Source: Paenibacillus beijingensis (lineage in GTDB: Bacteria > Bacillota > Bacilli > Paenibacillales > Paenibacillaceae). From it: 64,000 bases of DNA. Position 1 is the stretch's first letter; each line of letters begins with the position of its first letter. Where the stretch lies: NCBI RefSeq assembly GCF_000961095.1, contig NZ_CP011058.1:4119501-4183500 (forward strand). The letters are read 5' to 3'. The notes under the pieces were generated by a model, which was given only the letters and a program-made list of their open reading frames with translations, ran no database searches and had not been told where the DNA came from. Positions 24,329-34,348 of this stretch are shown one piece after another. A program made the translations under genes and the position numbers.

Positions 24329-26398
24329 ATGGTGCACAATTTATGGGACAATAATGCGGCTGGCGGGCTTAAGAGCGTGCTCGACGAGCTTGTTTACCGT
24401 TCCAACCTGATCGGCTCGGACCGCAGCGTGTGCAACTGGGGCGGCGGCAATACGTCCAGCAAAACGACGGTTAAAGATTTTCGCGGACGCGACGTTGAAG
24501 TGATGTTTGTTAAGGGCAGCGGATCCGACCTTGCGACGATGAAGGCGGGCAACTTTACGGGGCTCCGGATGGAGGATATCCGGCCGCTGTTCGAGCGCGA
24601 CGATATGTCCGACGCGGAAATGGTCGCCTACCTGGCGAACTGCATGATCGACGCGAAGCACCCGCGGGCGTCCATCGAAACGCTGCTGCATGCGTTTCTG
24701 CCGTTCAAGCATGTTGATCATACGCATCCCGATGCGATCATCAGCCTTTGCTGTACGGATAACGGCAAAGCGATCGCGAGGGAGATCTTCGGCGACCGAT
24801 TCGTTTGGGTGCCGTACATCCGCCCCGGCTTCAAGCTGTCCAAGATGATCGCCGAAGGCGTGCTTGCGAACCCGAAAGCTGAACTGGTGCTGATGGAGAA
24901 GCACGGTCTTGTAACATGGGGTGAAACGGCCGAAGCGAGCTACGCCAAAACGATCGGCATCATCAACGAAGCGGCAAGCTACATTGAAGCGCGGGTGGAC
25001 GAAAGCAGTCTGTTCGGCGGGGTGAAATCCCGTCCATTGGATCACGATACGCGCAGAGCGATTGCGGCCCGGGTTATGCCGGTTATCCGCGGCGCGGTGA
25101 GCGACGGCAAGAGAATGATTCTTTCCTTTGACGATGCCGACGACGTCCTGCAGTTTGCCGGCGGCCGCGACTCCGCCGCGCTGTCTCAAGTGGGCGCAGC
25201 CTGTCCGGACCATCTTGTTCATACGAAAATGGTCCCGCTCTTCATCGATTGGGAACCGGATCAGGATGACGTCGAAGGGCTGAAGAAGAAGCTGCAAGAA
25301 GGTATTGCCGCTTATAAGACGAAATATAAAGCCTATTACGAGCGGAACAAAAATGAAAGCGATGTCATGTTCGAAGCGGCGCCGCGCGTTATTCTCATTC
25401 CCGGAGTCGGCATGATCAATACGGGGAAAAGCTGGGCGATGTCCCGGGTCAGCGGCGCGCTCTATCACCGCGCGATCGCTGTGATGAGGGGAGCAACCGC
25501 ACTCGGCAGTTTTGTATCGTTAAGCGAGAATGAATCGTACAACGTGGAGTACTGGCCGCTCGAGCTGTACAAACTGTCGCTCGCCCCGGCCGAAGCGGAA
25601 TTCAGCCGCAAGGTTGCGTTCATTACGGGCGGCGCCGGCGGAATCGGCAGTGAAACGGCTCGCCTTCTTGCAAGCGAAGGAGCGCATGTCGTGCTCGCCG
25701 ACTTGAACCTCGATGGCGCATTGAAGGTCGCCGAAGAATTGAATTCGCAATATGGGGAGAACCGTGCGCTCGCAGTTCATATGGACGTAACGAGTGAAGA
25801 AGCCGTGCAGGCTGCTATTGCGGATACGGCACGGGCCTACGGCGGCGTCGACATCATTGTCAATAACGCGGGTCTTGCCACCTCCAGCCCGTTTGATGAG
25901 ACGTCTCTTAAAGAATGGAATTTAAATTTAAACGTGCTGGGCACGGGATATTTCCTGGTTGCCCGCGAAGCGTTCAAGCTAATGAAAGAGCAAGGGAACG
26001 GCGGCAGCATAGTATTCGTCGGCTCCAAAAATTCCGTCTATGCGGGGAAGAACGCTTCCGCGTACAGCGCGGCCAAAGCGCTCGAGACGCATCTTGCACG
26101 CTGCATCGCTGCGGAAGGAGGGGAGCATGGCATCCGCGTCAACTCCATTTTGCCTGATGCGATCTTGCAGGGCTCGGCGATCTGGAATTCCAGCTGGCGG
26201 AACGAACGCGCCGCGTCATACGGCATTGAGCCGGAACAACTGGAAGAATACTACCGCAACCGCACGACGCTGAGGGTTAATATTTTTCCGCGGGACATCG
26301 CCGAAGGGATCGCCTTTTTCGCTTCCTCCAAAGCAGAGAAAACGACGGGCTGCATGCTGACGATCGACGGCGGGGTACCGGCGGCGTTTACACGGTAA
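24329..26398 (+). CDS. rhaEW: Bifunctional rhamnulose-1-phosphate aldolase / lactaldehyde dehydrogenase
   Basis: A 689-residue fusion. Residues about 1-400 are a class II aldolase domain (zinc region FKHVDHTHPDAI). Residues about 425-689 are a short-chain dehydrogenase (TGGAGGIGSETARLLA nucleotide fold, catalytic Y-x3-K in SAYSAAKAL). In Bacillus and Chloroflexus relatives this RhaEW protein splits rhamnulose-1-phosphate to DHAP and L-lactaldehyde and oxidises the aldehyde. First gene of the rhamnose operon, after GGAGGAAG, behind the CAAAAACAAA repeats. Confidence 0.9.
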   Translation: MVHNLWDNNAAGGLKSVLDELVYRSNLIGSDRSVCNWGGGNTSSKTTVKDFRGRDVEVMFVKGSGSDLATMKAGNFTGLRMEDIRPLFERDDMSDAEMVAYLANCMIDAKHPRASIETLLHAFLPFKHVDHTHPDAIISLCCTDNGKAIAREIFGDRFVWVPYIRPGFKLSKMIAEGVLANPKAELVLMEKHGLVTWGETAEASYAKTIGIINEAASYIEARVDESSLFGGVKSRPLDHDTRRAIAARVMPVIRGAVSDGKRMILSFDDADDVLQFAGGRDSAALSQVGAACPDHLVHTKMVPLFIDWEPDQDDVEGLKKKLQEGIAAYKTKYKAYYERNKNESDVMFEAAPRVILIPGVGMINTGKSWAMSRVSGALYHRAIAVMRGATALGSFVSLSENESYNVEYWPLELYKLSLAPAEAEFSRKVAFITGGAGGIGSETARLLASEGAHVVLADLNLDGALKVAEELNSQYGENRALAVHMDVTSEEAVQAAIADTARAYGGVDIIVNNAGLATSSPFDETSLKEWNLNLNVLGTGYFLVAREAFKLMKEQGNGGSIVFVGSKNSVYAGKNASAYSAAKALETHLARCIAAEGGEHGIRVNSILPDAILQGSAIWNSSWRNERAASYGIEPEQLEEYYRNRTTLRVNIFPRDIAEGIAFFASSKAEKTTGCMLTIDGGVPAAFTR

Positions 26399-26424
26399 TA
26401 ACACTTTGAACAAGGAGGAAAACG

Positions 26425-27707
26425 ATGCAACCCGCGATCGAAAAAAGCTATGAGGCGGCGAAGGAACTGTATCGGCAGCATGGCATTGACGTTGATCAAG
26501 CGCTGCGGAATCTCGAAAAAATCAAAGTTTCCGTCCATTGCTGGCAGGGAGACGACGTGCGCGGCTTCCTCTTTCGCGATCGGCAATTGACCGGAGGCAT
26601 ATCGGTGACGGGCAATTATCCGGGTGCGGCACGTACGCCCGATCAGTTAAGAAGCGATTTGGAGAAAGCGTTCACAATGATTCCGGGCAAACATAAAGTG
26701 AATCTTCATGCGATTTATGCGGATACCGATGAACAAGTCGATCTGAACGAGCTGAAGCCGAGGCATTTTCAAAAGTGGGTGGATTGGGCGCGGGAGCAAG
26801 GGCTTGGTCTGGATTTCAATCCGACCTGCTTTTCGCACGAAAAATCGAAGGACGGATTTACGCTGAGCCATCCGGATGCTGCCATCCGCCAGTTCTGGGT
26901 TGAGCATTGCAAATCTTCGCGTCAAATCGGCGCGTATTTCGGCGAGCAGCTGGGCCAAACTTGCGTGACGAACATTTGGATTCCCGACGGCTACAAGGAT
27001 ACGCCTGTGGACCGGCTGTCGCCCCGCCAAAGGCTGAAAGCTTCGCTTGATGAGGTTTTCGCCGAGGAAATTGATCCGGCATTCAACCTGGACGCGGTGG
27101 AAAGCAAGCTGTTCGGACTCGGCTCGGAAGCGTATGTTGTGGGCTCCCATGAATTTTATATGGGCTACGGCATTCGCAACAACAAGCTGATTTGTCTGGA
27201 TGCCGGTCATTTCCATCCGACGGAAACGATCTCCGGCAAGCTGTCTTCGCTTGCGCTGTTCGGGAGCGGCATGCTGCTGCATGTCAGCCGCCCGATGCGG
27301 TGGGACAGCGACCATGTTGTCGTGCTCGACGATGAATTGCTGGAAATCGGGAGGGAGCTGGTGCGGGGGAGCTGCTGGACATCACCCATATCGGCCTGGA
27401 CTTTTTCGATGCCAGCATTAACCGTGTCGCCGCTTGGGTCATCGGCACGCGCAATACGCTCAAAGCACTTCTCCGCGCGATGCTTGAACCGGTCGATAAG
27501 CTGAAGAAAGCGGAGCGGGATGGTGACTATACAACGCGGCTGGCCTTAACGGAAGAGTTCAAATCTTATCCGTTCGGCGCTGTCTGGGATTATTATTGCG
27601 CATCAAAGGGCGTTCCCGTCCGGGAAGAATGGCTTGCCGAAGTAAAATCGTATGAACGGGAAGAATTGCTGAAGCGCGACTCGGAAAATACAGTCATTCC
27701 CACGTAA
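26425..27707 (+). pseudogene. rhaA: L-rhamnose isomerase gene with a frameshift
   Basis: The first frame encodes L-rhamnose isomerase from the N-terminus to EIGRELVRG (including VSVHCWQGDDVRGF and CLDAGHFHPTETI). At a run of five G (27,365-27,369) the frame breaks. One base over, it continues as LLDITHIGLDFFDASINRVA through AMLEPVDKLKKAERDGDYTT to the stop at 27,707. Joined, it would be about 427 residues, the normal length. One missing G explains everything, so a sequencing error in the homopolymer or phase variation is as likely as true decay. Confidence 0.85.
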
Positions 27708-27722
27708 AGGCGGTAGCTGCCG

Positions 27723-29189
27723 ATGAGTATTCTCGCATATGATTTGGGCGCGAGCAGTGGGAGGGCGCTGCTCGGACGGCTGAACGGACAGAAGATCGAA
27801 ATCGACGAGCTGCATCGCTTTCCGAATGAGCCCGTTCAGGCGGGCGGCCGCCTCCATTGGGATATTTTGCGGCTTTTCCATGAAATGAAGCAGGGTCTAC
27901 TAAAGGCAAAGCATGCGGGTATCGCCCTGGACAGCATAGCCATTGACTCTTGGGCCGTCGATTTCGGATTGATCGGCGAAAACGGTGAATTACTGGGCAA
28001 TCCATACCATTACCGTGACCCTCATACGGATGGCGTGATGGAGAAAGTGGGCGGGAAGCTCACGCATTCGTTCATTTTCGAGCGGACCGGCATTCAGTTT
28101 CTGCCGTTCAACACGATTTATCAGCTGGCTGCGCTCCGGGAGGCGAATTCGCCGCTTCTGCGGGAAGCGAAGCGTTTCCTGATGATTCCGGATTTGCTCC
28201 GCTATTTTTTTACCGGAGAAATGCTCAGTGAGTTCTCGAACGCAACGACAACGCAGCTGTATAATCCTATCGCAGGCGGGTGGGATGGCGATCTGCTTGC
28301 CGGCATCGGCATTTCGCCGTCGCTCTTCGGTCCGGTTGCGGATCCCGGCTCAAACGCCGGACAGCTGCTTCCGTCTATTGTCCGCGAACTGGGGATCCCA
28401 GCGATCCGGGTCATTGCCGCAGCGGAGCATGATACCGGCTCAGCCGTAGCGGCAGTGCCGTCGGCGACGCGGTCCTTTGCTTATCTCAGCTGCGGCACCT
28501 GGTCGCTCCTGGGCACGGAAGTGAATGAGCCCGTCCTTTCCGAGCAAGCGATGCGGCTGAACTTTACGAATGAAGGCGGCGTCGGACGAACGTACAGGCT
28601 GCTCAAAAACATTATGGGGCTATGGATTATGCAGGAAACGAAACGCGAATGGGACAGGGCGGGTCGCGAATTCAGCTACCCCGAGCTTGTCCGGCTTGCG
28701 GACGGGGCGCCCGCCTTGCGCGCGTTCATCGATCCGGACGATCCGCTCTTCCTTGCCCCCGGCGATATGACGCCCCGCATTCACGAGTACTGCCGCCGGA
28801 CCGGCCAGCGGCCGCCTGAGATGCCGGGTGAGGTAATCCGTTGTATTTTGGAAAGCCTGGCTTTAAAATACCGTTATGTGCTGGAGCTTACGGAATTGTT
28901 GTCCGGGCGGTTGTTTGACGGCCTGCATATGGTAGGCGGCGGGATCCGGAACGAGCTGTTGTGCCGGTTCTCCGCAAACGCAATCGGCAAGCCGGTATGG
29001 GCGGGTCCCGCGGAGGGCAGCGCCATCGGCAACCTGGCGGTGCAATGGATGGCCCGGGGGGATTTATCCGATATTTGGGAAGCGCGCCGGGTGATCAAGG
29101 AATCGTTTCCGGTCGTCGAATACGAACCGGAACAACAAGAGGTCTGGGAAGACGCATACGGCAGATTCCGGCGGATCATCGGATATTAA
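27723..29189 (+). CDS. rhaB: Rhamnulokinase
   Basis: A 488-residue FGGY-family sugar kinase: N-terminal phosphate loop YDLGASSGRALLG, substrate region DSWAVDFGLIGENGELLGNP, the FERTGIQFLPFNTIYQL motif typical of rhamnulokinase, and C-terminal ATP loop GGGIRNELLC. It phosphorylates rhamnulose from RhaA to give the RhaEW substrate. Starts 15 bases after the rhaA stop; the only weak point of the pathway as written is the frameshift in rhaA. Confidence 0.92.
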   Translation: MSILAYDLGASSGRALLGRLNGQKIEIDELHRFPNEPVQAGGRLHWDILRLFHEMKQGLLKAKHAGIALDSIAIDSWAVDFGLIGENGELLGNPYHYRDPHTDGVMEKVGGKLTHSFIFERTGIQFLPFNTIYQLAALREANSPLLREAKRFLMIPDLLRYFFTGEMLSEFSNATTTQLYNPIAGGWDGDLLAGIGISPSLFGPVADPGSNAGQLLPSIVRELGIPAIRVIAAAEHDTGSAVAAVPSATRSFAYLSCGTWSLLGTEVNEPVLSEQAMRLNFTNEGGVGRTYRLLKNIMGLWIMQETKREWDRAGREFSYPELVRLADGAPALRAFIDPDDPLFLAPGDMTPRIHEYCRRTGQRPPEMPGEVIRCILESLALKYRYVLELTELLSGRLFDGLHMVGGGIRNELLCRFSANAIGKPVWAGPAEGSAIGNLAVQWMARGDLSDIWEARRVIKESFPVVEYEPEQQEVWEDAYGRFRRIIGY

Positions 29190-29227
29190 TTTTTTCATTA
29201 CAAGGAACGGATGGAGGGATCTGCAGC

Positions 29228-29986
29228 ATGCTGGTCGCGGAACGGTATGAAAAAATCGTACAGTTGGTGAACGAAAAAGGAAGCATGCGTGTTTCCGAGC
29301 TCAGCGAGCTGTGCGAGGTGACGGAAGAGACGATTCGGCGCGACCTGGATCGTCTGGAGGAGGCGGGCCGCCTTCGCCGTTCGCATGGCGGCGCGGTCAG
29401 CGTCAAGGATCAGCAGCCGGAGATTCCATATTTCGTGCGGGAAATTGCCAATATGGAGGAAAAGCGCCGGATCGCAAGCGAAGCGGTCAAGCACATTGAG
29501 CATGGCGAGCGGATTTTGCTGGACGCCAGCACGACGGCTTGGTATATGGCCTCGATTTTGCCCGATATTCCGCTCACGGTGCTGACAAATTCCATCAAGG
29601 TCGCGACGGAGCTTGCATCGAAGGAGAAGATTCAGGTTATTTCCACCGGCGGCATTCTGGCGCAGCGTTCTCTGTCATTCGTCGGCCCGCTGACGGAACG
29701 GTCACTGGACGCTTATTACGTCAATAAGCTCTTTTTTTCATGCAAGGGCGTTCATTTGGGGCGGGGCATCAGCGAATCGAACGAGCTGCAGGCGACGGTG
29801 AAACGAAAAATGATCGGGATCGCGGATCGGGTCTATCTGCTGGCAGACGCATCCAAATTCGGCATCCAGGCGTTCACCCATGTTGCGGAACTGAGCGAGG
29901 TGGATCATCTGATTACCGATAAGCGGGCTTCCGCGCCGCTGATCGAACTGCTTGAGGAACGATCGATTGAAGTAAGCGCCGTATAA
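29228..29986 (+). CDS. DeoR-family regulator of rhamnose use
   Basis: A 252-residue repressor: N-terminal helix-turn-helix (RYEKIVQLVNEKGSMRVSEL, then TIRRDLDRLEEAGRLRRSHGGA) and C-terminal sugar-phosphate sensor domain (ILLDASTTAWYMA, SCKGVHLGRGISESNE). DeoR proteins of this type respond to phosphorylated sugar intermediates. ATG 29,228 follows TGGAGGG; the frame extends upstream into rhaB without a ribosome site. Likely target: the phased CAAAAACAAA repeats before rhaEW. Confidence 0.88.
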   Translation: MLVAERYEKIVQLVNEKGSMRVSELSELCEVTEETIRRDLDRLEEAGRLRRSHGGAVSVKDQQPEIPYFVREIANMEEKRRIASEAVKHIEHGERILLDASTTAWYMASILPDIPLTVLTNSIKVATELASKEKIQVISTGGILAQRSLSFVGPLTERSLDAYYVNKLFFSCKGVHLGRGISESNELQATVKRKMIGIADRVYLLADASKFGIQAFTHVAELSEVDHLITDKRASAPLIELLEERSIEVSAV

Positions 29987-30017
29987 TGATTTGGATAAGG
30001 GCAAGGAGTTGATCTTC

Positions 30018-30746
30018 ATGAAGGTCTCCTTATTCATCACCTGTCTGAGCGACGCCGTTTATCCCGCGGTGGGCGAGGCGATGGTCAGGCTGCTGGCGGC
30101 AGCCGGCGTTGCGCTGGATTTCCCGAAAGTGCAGACATGCTGCGGGCAGCCTGCATATAACAGCGGATATTGGAAGGAGGCCCGAACGACGGCCAGGACG
30201 ATTCTCGATGCGTTTGAAGACAGCGATTTTGTCATCTCGCCTTCGGGCTCCTGCACGTATATGGTTCATCACTATCCGGAGCTGTTCAAGGATGAGCCGG
30301 TTTATTACGCGAAAGCGGAACGCCTTCAGCAGAAAACGTACGAATTTGCACAATTTATGGTGAGCGTGCTGGACGTGACGGATATCGGCGCCGTTTTTCC
30401 GCATAAGGTCACGTATCATCCTTCCTGCCACGGCAGCAGACTGCTTGGGGTGAAGAATGAACCGATGGAGCTGCTCCGCCATGTGCGCGGTCTGGAATTT
30501 GTGCCGATCCCGTACGCAGAGGACTGCTGTGGTTTCGGCGGCACGTTTGCCGTCAAAATGGCACCAATCTCCGGCGCCATGGTAACCGAAAAGGTGGATC
30601 ACATCAGGGAGACGGGTGCAGAGGTGCTGGTAGGTCTCGATATGGCCTGCCTGATGAACATTGCCGGCAACCTGCGCTACCGGAACGAGCCGGTTCGGGT
30701 CATGCATCTGGCCGAGCTGCTGTACGAAGGAGTGAAAGGGAGATGA
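30018..30746 (+). CDS. lutA: Lactate utilization protein A
   Basis: A 242-residue Fe-S oxidoreductase subunit with two CCG-type cysteine domains (KVQTCCGQPAYNSGYWKEA, later YAEDCCGFGGTFAVK; SPSGSCTYMVHHYPE and TYHPSCHGSR supply further ligands). With LutB and LutC it oxidises L-lactate to pyruvate. ATG 30,018 after AAGGAG; an in-frame TTG at 29,991 is disfavoured. It follows the rhamnose genes closely, matching the lactate expected from lactaldehyde oxidation. Confidence 0.9.
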   Translation: MKVSLFITCLSDAVYPAVGEAMVRLLAAAGVALDFPKVQTCCGQPAYNSGYWKEARTTARTILDAFEDSDFVISPSGSCTYMVHHYPELFKDEPVYYAKAERLQQKTYEFAQFMVSVLDVTDIGAVFPHKVTYHPSCHGSRLLGVKNEPMELLRHVRGLEFVPIPYAEDCCGFGGTFAVKMAPISGAMVTEKVDHIRETGAEVLVGLDMACLMNIAGNLRYRNEPVRVMHLAELLYEGVKGR

Positions 30747-32254
30747 GCGCGGCCGGGACGAAAAATGAAAGCGTTAAACAGCGGGCGGAGCAGGCGCTCC
30801 GCGACGAATTTTTGCGCAAGGCGGTACGGTTCACGACGGAGCGGCTTAGGCTCGGTAAGCAATTGGCTTCGGAGCAGCACGGCAATTGGGACGAATGGCG
30901 CGAACGCGGCCGGCAGATCCGGCTGCACACGATCGCTCACCTGGACTATTACCTCAACCTGTTTGCGGAACAGGCACGGGCAAACGGCGTTCACATCCAT
31001 TTTGCCGAAACCGGGGCGGAAGCGGTGCGGATCGCGCTCGTTATCGCCCGGAGCAAGGCGGCAAAGACCGCCGTGAAATCGAAATCAATGGTGACCGAGG
31101 AGCTGCATCTGAACGATGCGCTGGAAGACATCGGCGTGGAAGCGGTGGAGACCGATCTCGGTGAATACATTATTCAACTGGCGGGCGAAACGCCTTCGCA
31201 CATCATCATTCCGGCGATTCATAAAAACCGGCATCAGATCGCGGACCTGCTGTCCAAGGAAGCGGGCGAAACGCTGGAGCCCGATACGACGATACTGGCC
31301 GGATTCGTCCGCCAAAAACTGCGCGAGAAATTTCTCGAAGCCGACATCGGCATCACCGGCTGCAATTTCGCGGTCGCCGAGACCGGTTCCATCGTGCTGT
31401 TTGAAAATGAAGGAAATGCGAGAATGGTCACCACTTTGCCGAAGACGCAGATTACGTTTATGGGAATGGAGCGAATCGTTCCGTCGTGGGCGGATCTGGA
31501 AGTGATGGCCACGCTGCTGCCCCGTTCGGCGACCGGCCAGAAGCTGACGGTTTACATGTCCGGCATTACGGGACCGAAACGGGAAGCGGATGCGGACGGA
31601 CCGGAGGAGATGCATATCGTCATTGTCGACAACGGCCGTTCGAACCAACTGGGCGACCCCGAGTTCCAGGAGCTGCTGAATTGCATCCGCTGCGGCGCCT
31701 GTTTGAACGCTTGCCCGGTGTACCGCCATATCGGCGGCCATGCCTACGGCGGCACCTACAGCGGGCCGATCGGTGCCGTTCTGACGCCCGCTTTGCAGCG
31801 TAACGCGGCGCAGTGGGACGATATCGCGAATGCGTCCAGCCTGTGCGGCGCCTGTTATGAAGCGTGTCCGGTCAAAATTCCGCTGCACGATATGCTTGTT
31901 TATTTGCGGCGGCGCAAAGTGGAAAGCGGTTACGGGAATAAGTTGGAGACGCTCGGCATGAAAGGTTTTGCCGCCGCAGCGGGAACGGCGGGTCGAATGC
32001 ACGGCGCGTTGAAGCTCGGACGAATCGGCCAAAGGCTGGTCGTGCAAAACGGCGGGATCCGGATCAAGCTGGGTCCGCTGAAAGGCTGGAACAGCTGCCG
32101 GGTCGCGCCGAGTTTGCCGAAGGAATCGTTCCGCGACCGCTGGACGAATCTGGAGCGCGAATCCCGCGAAATCGCGTTGAAGCCGGAGCTGCGGCATCGC
32201 ATGGAAGCGATACTGAAGGAACGGGAGAAAGGAGGCGGCAGGCATCATGGCTGA
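30743..32254 (+). CDS. lutB: Lactate utilization protein B (iron-sulfur)
   Basis: A 503-residue protein with an N-terminal LUD domain (HIIIPAIHKNRHQIADLL, GCNFAVAETGSIVLFENEGN) and two C-terminal 4Fe-4S clusters (CIRCGACLNACPVY and CGACYEACPVK). It is the electron-transfer core of the LutABC lactate oxidase. It overlaps lutA by an ATGA and lutC by 8 bases, so the three are translationally coupled. Confidence 0.93.
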   Translation: MSAAGTKNESVKQRAEQALRDEFLRKAVRFTTERLRLGKQLASEQHGNWDEWRERGRQIRLHTIAHLDYYLNLFAEQARANGVHIHFAETGAEAVRIALVIARSKAAKTAVKSKSMVTEELHLNDALEDIGVEAVETDLGEYIIQLAGETPSHIIIPAIHKNRHQIADLLSKEAGETLEPDTTILAGFVRQKLREKFLEADIGITGCNFAVAETGSIVLFENEGNARMVTTLPKTQITFMGMERIVPSWADLEVMATLLPRSATGQKLTVYMSGITGPKREADADGPEEMHIVIVDNGRSNQLGDPEFQELLNCIRCGACLNACPVYRHIGGHAYGGTYSGPIGAVLTPALQRNAAQWDDIANASSLCGACYEACPVKIPLHDMLVYLRRRKVESGYGNKLETLGMKGFAAAAGTAGRMHGALKLGRIGQRLVVQNGGIRIKLGPLKGWNSCRVAPSLPKESFRDRWTNLERESREIALKPELRHRMEAILKEREKGGGRHHG

Positions 32255-32981
32255 TCCGCACCGGGAAATGCTCGCGGGCATGGCGAAGGAATCGCGGCTC
32301 AAGCAGGAACTGTTCATGAACTTCATCGCGGGCAAGCTGAAGAGGCCGAGGGTAACGGAGCCGCCGGCCCATCCTTACAGGGGGGCGCCCGGTTTTTGGA
32401 ATCGTTTTGAATGGCCGCCGGAGGAAAGGATCGAACGATTTATCACGCATTTCAAGGCTGCAGGCGGCCATGCGGTACGCCTTGAAGGGATGGCGGACGC
32501 CAAAGCTTTCATCGCGGACAAAGCGGCGGAAATGGGGGCGGGGCACGTGCTCAGGCAGGATTGCGAGGAGCTGGCTGCGCTCGATCTGGAAGCCGCGCTT
32601 CCAACTGCAAAGGTTTCCGTCTGGAACCGCGATGCGGACGAGAACTGGAAGGCTTGCGCGGCAGCATCCGACGTTGGCGTCGTCATGGCCGATTATGCCG
32701 CGGCCTATACCGGCTCCGTGTGCGTTCTCTCGGATAAAACGAAGGGCAGGTCGGTCAGCCTGCTGCCGGCCGCGCTGTTTGTGATCCTGCCGGCCGAGCG
32801 GCTGAAGACTCGGCTCGGCGAAATTTTGGGACATTTCGACAAGGCAGGACGGGCAAACTTGCCCGCGGGGATTCATTTTATTTCCGGCCCGAGCCGCTCG
32901 GCTGATATTGAGAACGACTTGACGATTGGCGTGCACGGTCCCGGAATCGTATATGCGCTGGTGGTGGAGCAGTCATGCTGA
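32247..32981 (+). CDS. lutC: Lactate utilization protein C
   Basis: A 244-residue LUD-domain protein, third subunit of the lactate oxidation complex. The C-terminal FISGPSRSADIENDLTIGVH motif and GPGIVYALVVEQ are typical. Its N-terminus overlaps the end of lutB. Closes the rhamnose/lactate operon. Confidence 0.92.
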   Translation: MADPHREMLAGMAKESRLKQELFMNFIAGKLKRPRVTEPPAHPYRGAPGFWNRFEWPPEERIERFITHFKAAGGHAVRLEGMADAKAFIADKAAEMGAGHVLRQDCEELAALDLEAALPTAKVSVWNRDADENWKACAAASDVGVVMADYAAAYTGSVCVLSDKTKGRSVSLLPAALFVILPAERLKTRLGEILGHFDKAGRANLPAGIHFISGPSRSADIENDLTIGVHGPGIVYALVVEQSC

Positions 32982-33162
32982 GAACAGCCTATAACAGGCT
33001 CCTTCGCTTTCTGGATGATAGCGCTGAGCTGGCGCGATAAGGGCCGGATATCCTGCTCAAGGAATCGAACAAAGCCGCGAAGCCGACCCGCGACATGCAT
33101 CATTTGTTCTCGGATGCCTTATTCGAAATGATTATGTTTTCATAACCGCTATCCAACAATTT
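32982..33162. other. No confident gene
   Basis: About 180 bases after lutC. Short open stretches exist on both strands but none has a ribosome site or a recognisable product. Confidence 0.4.
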
Positions 33163-33197
33163 GAGAGAGCCCGGGTGTAACTGTCGCCCGGGCTCTT
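33163..33197 (+). terminator. Terminator of the rhamnose/lactate operon
   Basis: AGAGCCCGGG and CCCGGGCTCT form a strong GC-rich stem with a 12-base loop; the tail is short in T. Confidence 0.65.
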
Positions 33198-33337
33198 GCT
33201 GTTCATCCGGCCTTAAATGGCGACGGAAATGCTTTACGTAAAAAATAGGGTTCATGCGATATAATACAAAGAAGCGGCATTAAATCGGGGTAGTGGCAGG
33301 AGTTGTACGCCGATTGTTGTGGAAGGAAGGTGAGGAA

Positions 33338-34231
33338 ATGGCAAGCATAAACAGAAGCATAAAGCGCGATCGCATTCCCGTATACAATTTTCGCGATGCT
33401 GGGGGAACCGGTCACGAAACCTGCGTTGAGCTGAAACGGCTGGAGCATCTTTCGGAGTTCATTATGAATGAAACAACCCGCTGGCATCGCCACGACCATT
33501 ACGAGCTGTTCTGGATAACAGGAGGTGCCGGCAACGCTTCCGTCGATTTTCAGGAGTATTTCATTGAAGCCGGGACGATGATGCTCATCTCGCCGGGCCA
33601 GGTTCATGCGGTAAATTTGATTCAACCGTTAAAAGGGTTTTTATTAATTTTCAGCCCGTTCTATATGGCCGGACTGCGCGAAAGCTCATTTGAGCGGTCA
33701 CCGGTTTCGCTATCCGGAAATATCGGACAACCCGTCATGACTGTAGACGAAGAACGGTTTGACGTCATGAACGGTCTGCTTCGCCTCCTGGAGCGTGAAT
33801 ATCGATCAGATCTGGACCATCGGCAAACCGCTCTCGGCAGTTTATTGAATCTCGTGATGATTGAAGCGGATCGCTTTTCGCATTCCAAGCTGCAAGATCA
33901 TCGGAACGATGCCGGCTATATGCTGGCAAGCCGGTTTTTGTCCCGGGTGGAGTCCGATTTCCGAACCCGCTTGAGGGTAAGCGACTACGCCGCCCTGTTT
34001 CATGTGACAAACAATCATCTTATCGATACGGTGAAACGGATCGTTGGCCGGCCCGCAGGCGAACTGATACGGGAACGCCGGCTGCTGGAAGCGAAGCGGC
34101 TGCTTCGTTATTCAGGGCTGACGGTCGATGAAATTGCTTGTCAGCTCAGCTTTGACGATCCTTCTTATTTCAGCCGGTTTTTCAAAAAAAATACGGGGAC
34201 GTCGCCGACTGCTTTTCGCAGCCATCCATAA
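33338..34231 (+). CDS. AraC-family regulator
   Basis: A 297-residue regulator: N-terminal cupin (RWHRHDHYELFWITGGAG, LISPGQVHAV) and C-terminal double helix-turn-helix (RVSDYAALFHVTNNHLIDTV and TVDEIACQLSFDDPSYFSRFFKK). ATG 33,338 after GGAAGGTGAGG. It lies just downstream of the rhamnose/lactate operon and may sense a sugar for it or control the aldo/keto reductase gene that follows; the sequence alone does not decide. Confidence 0.85.
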   Translation: MASINRSIKRDRIPVYNFRDAGGTGHETCVELKRLEHLSEFIMNETTRWHRHDHYELFWITGGAGNASVDFQEYFIEAGTMMLISPGQVHAVNLIQPLKGFLLIFSPFYMAGLRESSFERSPVSLSGNIGQPVMTVDEERFDVMNGLLRLLEREYRSDLDHRQTALGSLLNLVMIEADRFSHSKLQDHRNDAGYMLASRFLSRVESDFRTRLRVSDYAALFHVTNNHLIDTVKRIVGRPAGELIRERRLLEAKRLLRYSGLTVDEIACQLSFDDPSYFSRFFKKNTGTSPTAFRSHP

Positions 34232-34348
34232 AAAGTACTGTTCTTACCGGAATGTGTCCTAACCAATGTTCATGAAGTCCGGATATAATATTGACTTATT
34301 CTGAAGCTGCTGTTTTCACAGCAATTTGTTCTTTGGGGAGGAATCAAG

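Noticed and set aside
24341..25468. Long minus-strand frame opposite rhaEW
   Set aside because: A shadow of GC-rich coding on the plus strand, with Arg/Ala/His-rich composition and no family motifs.
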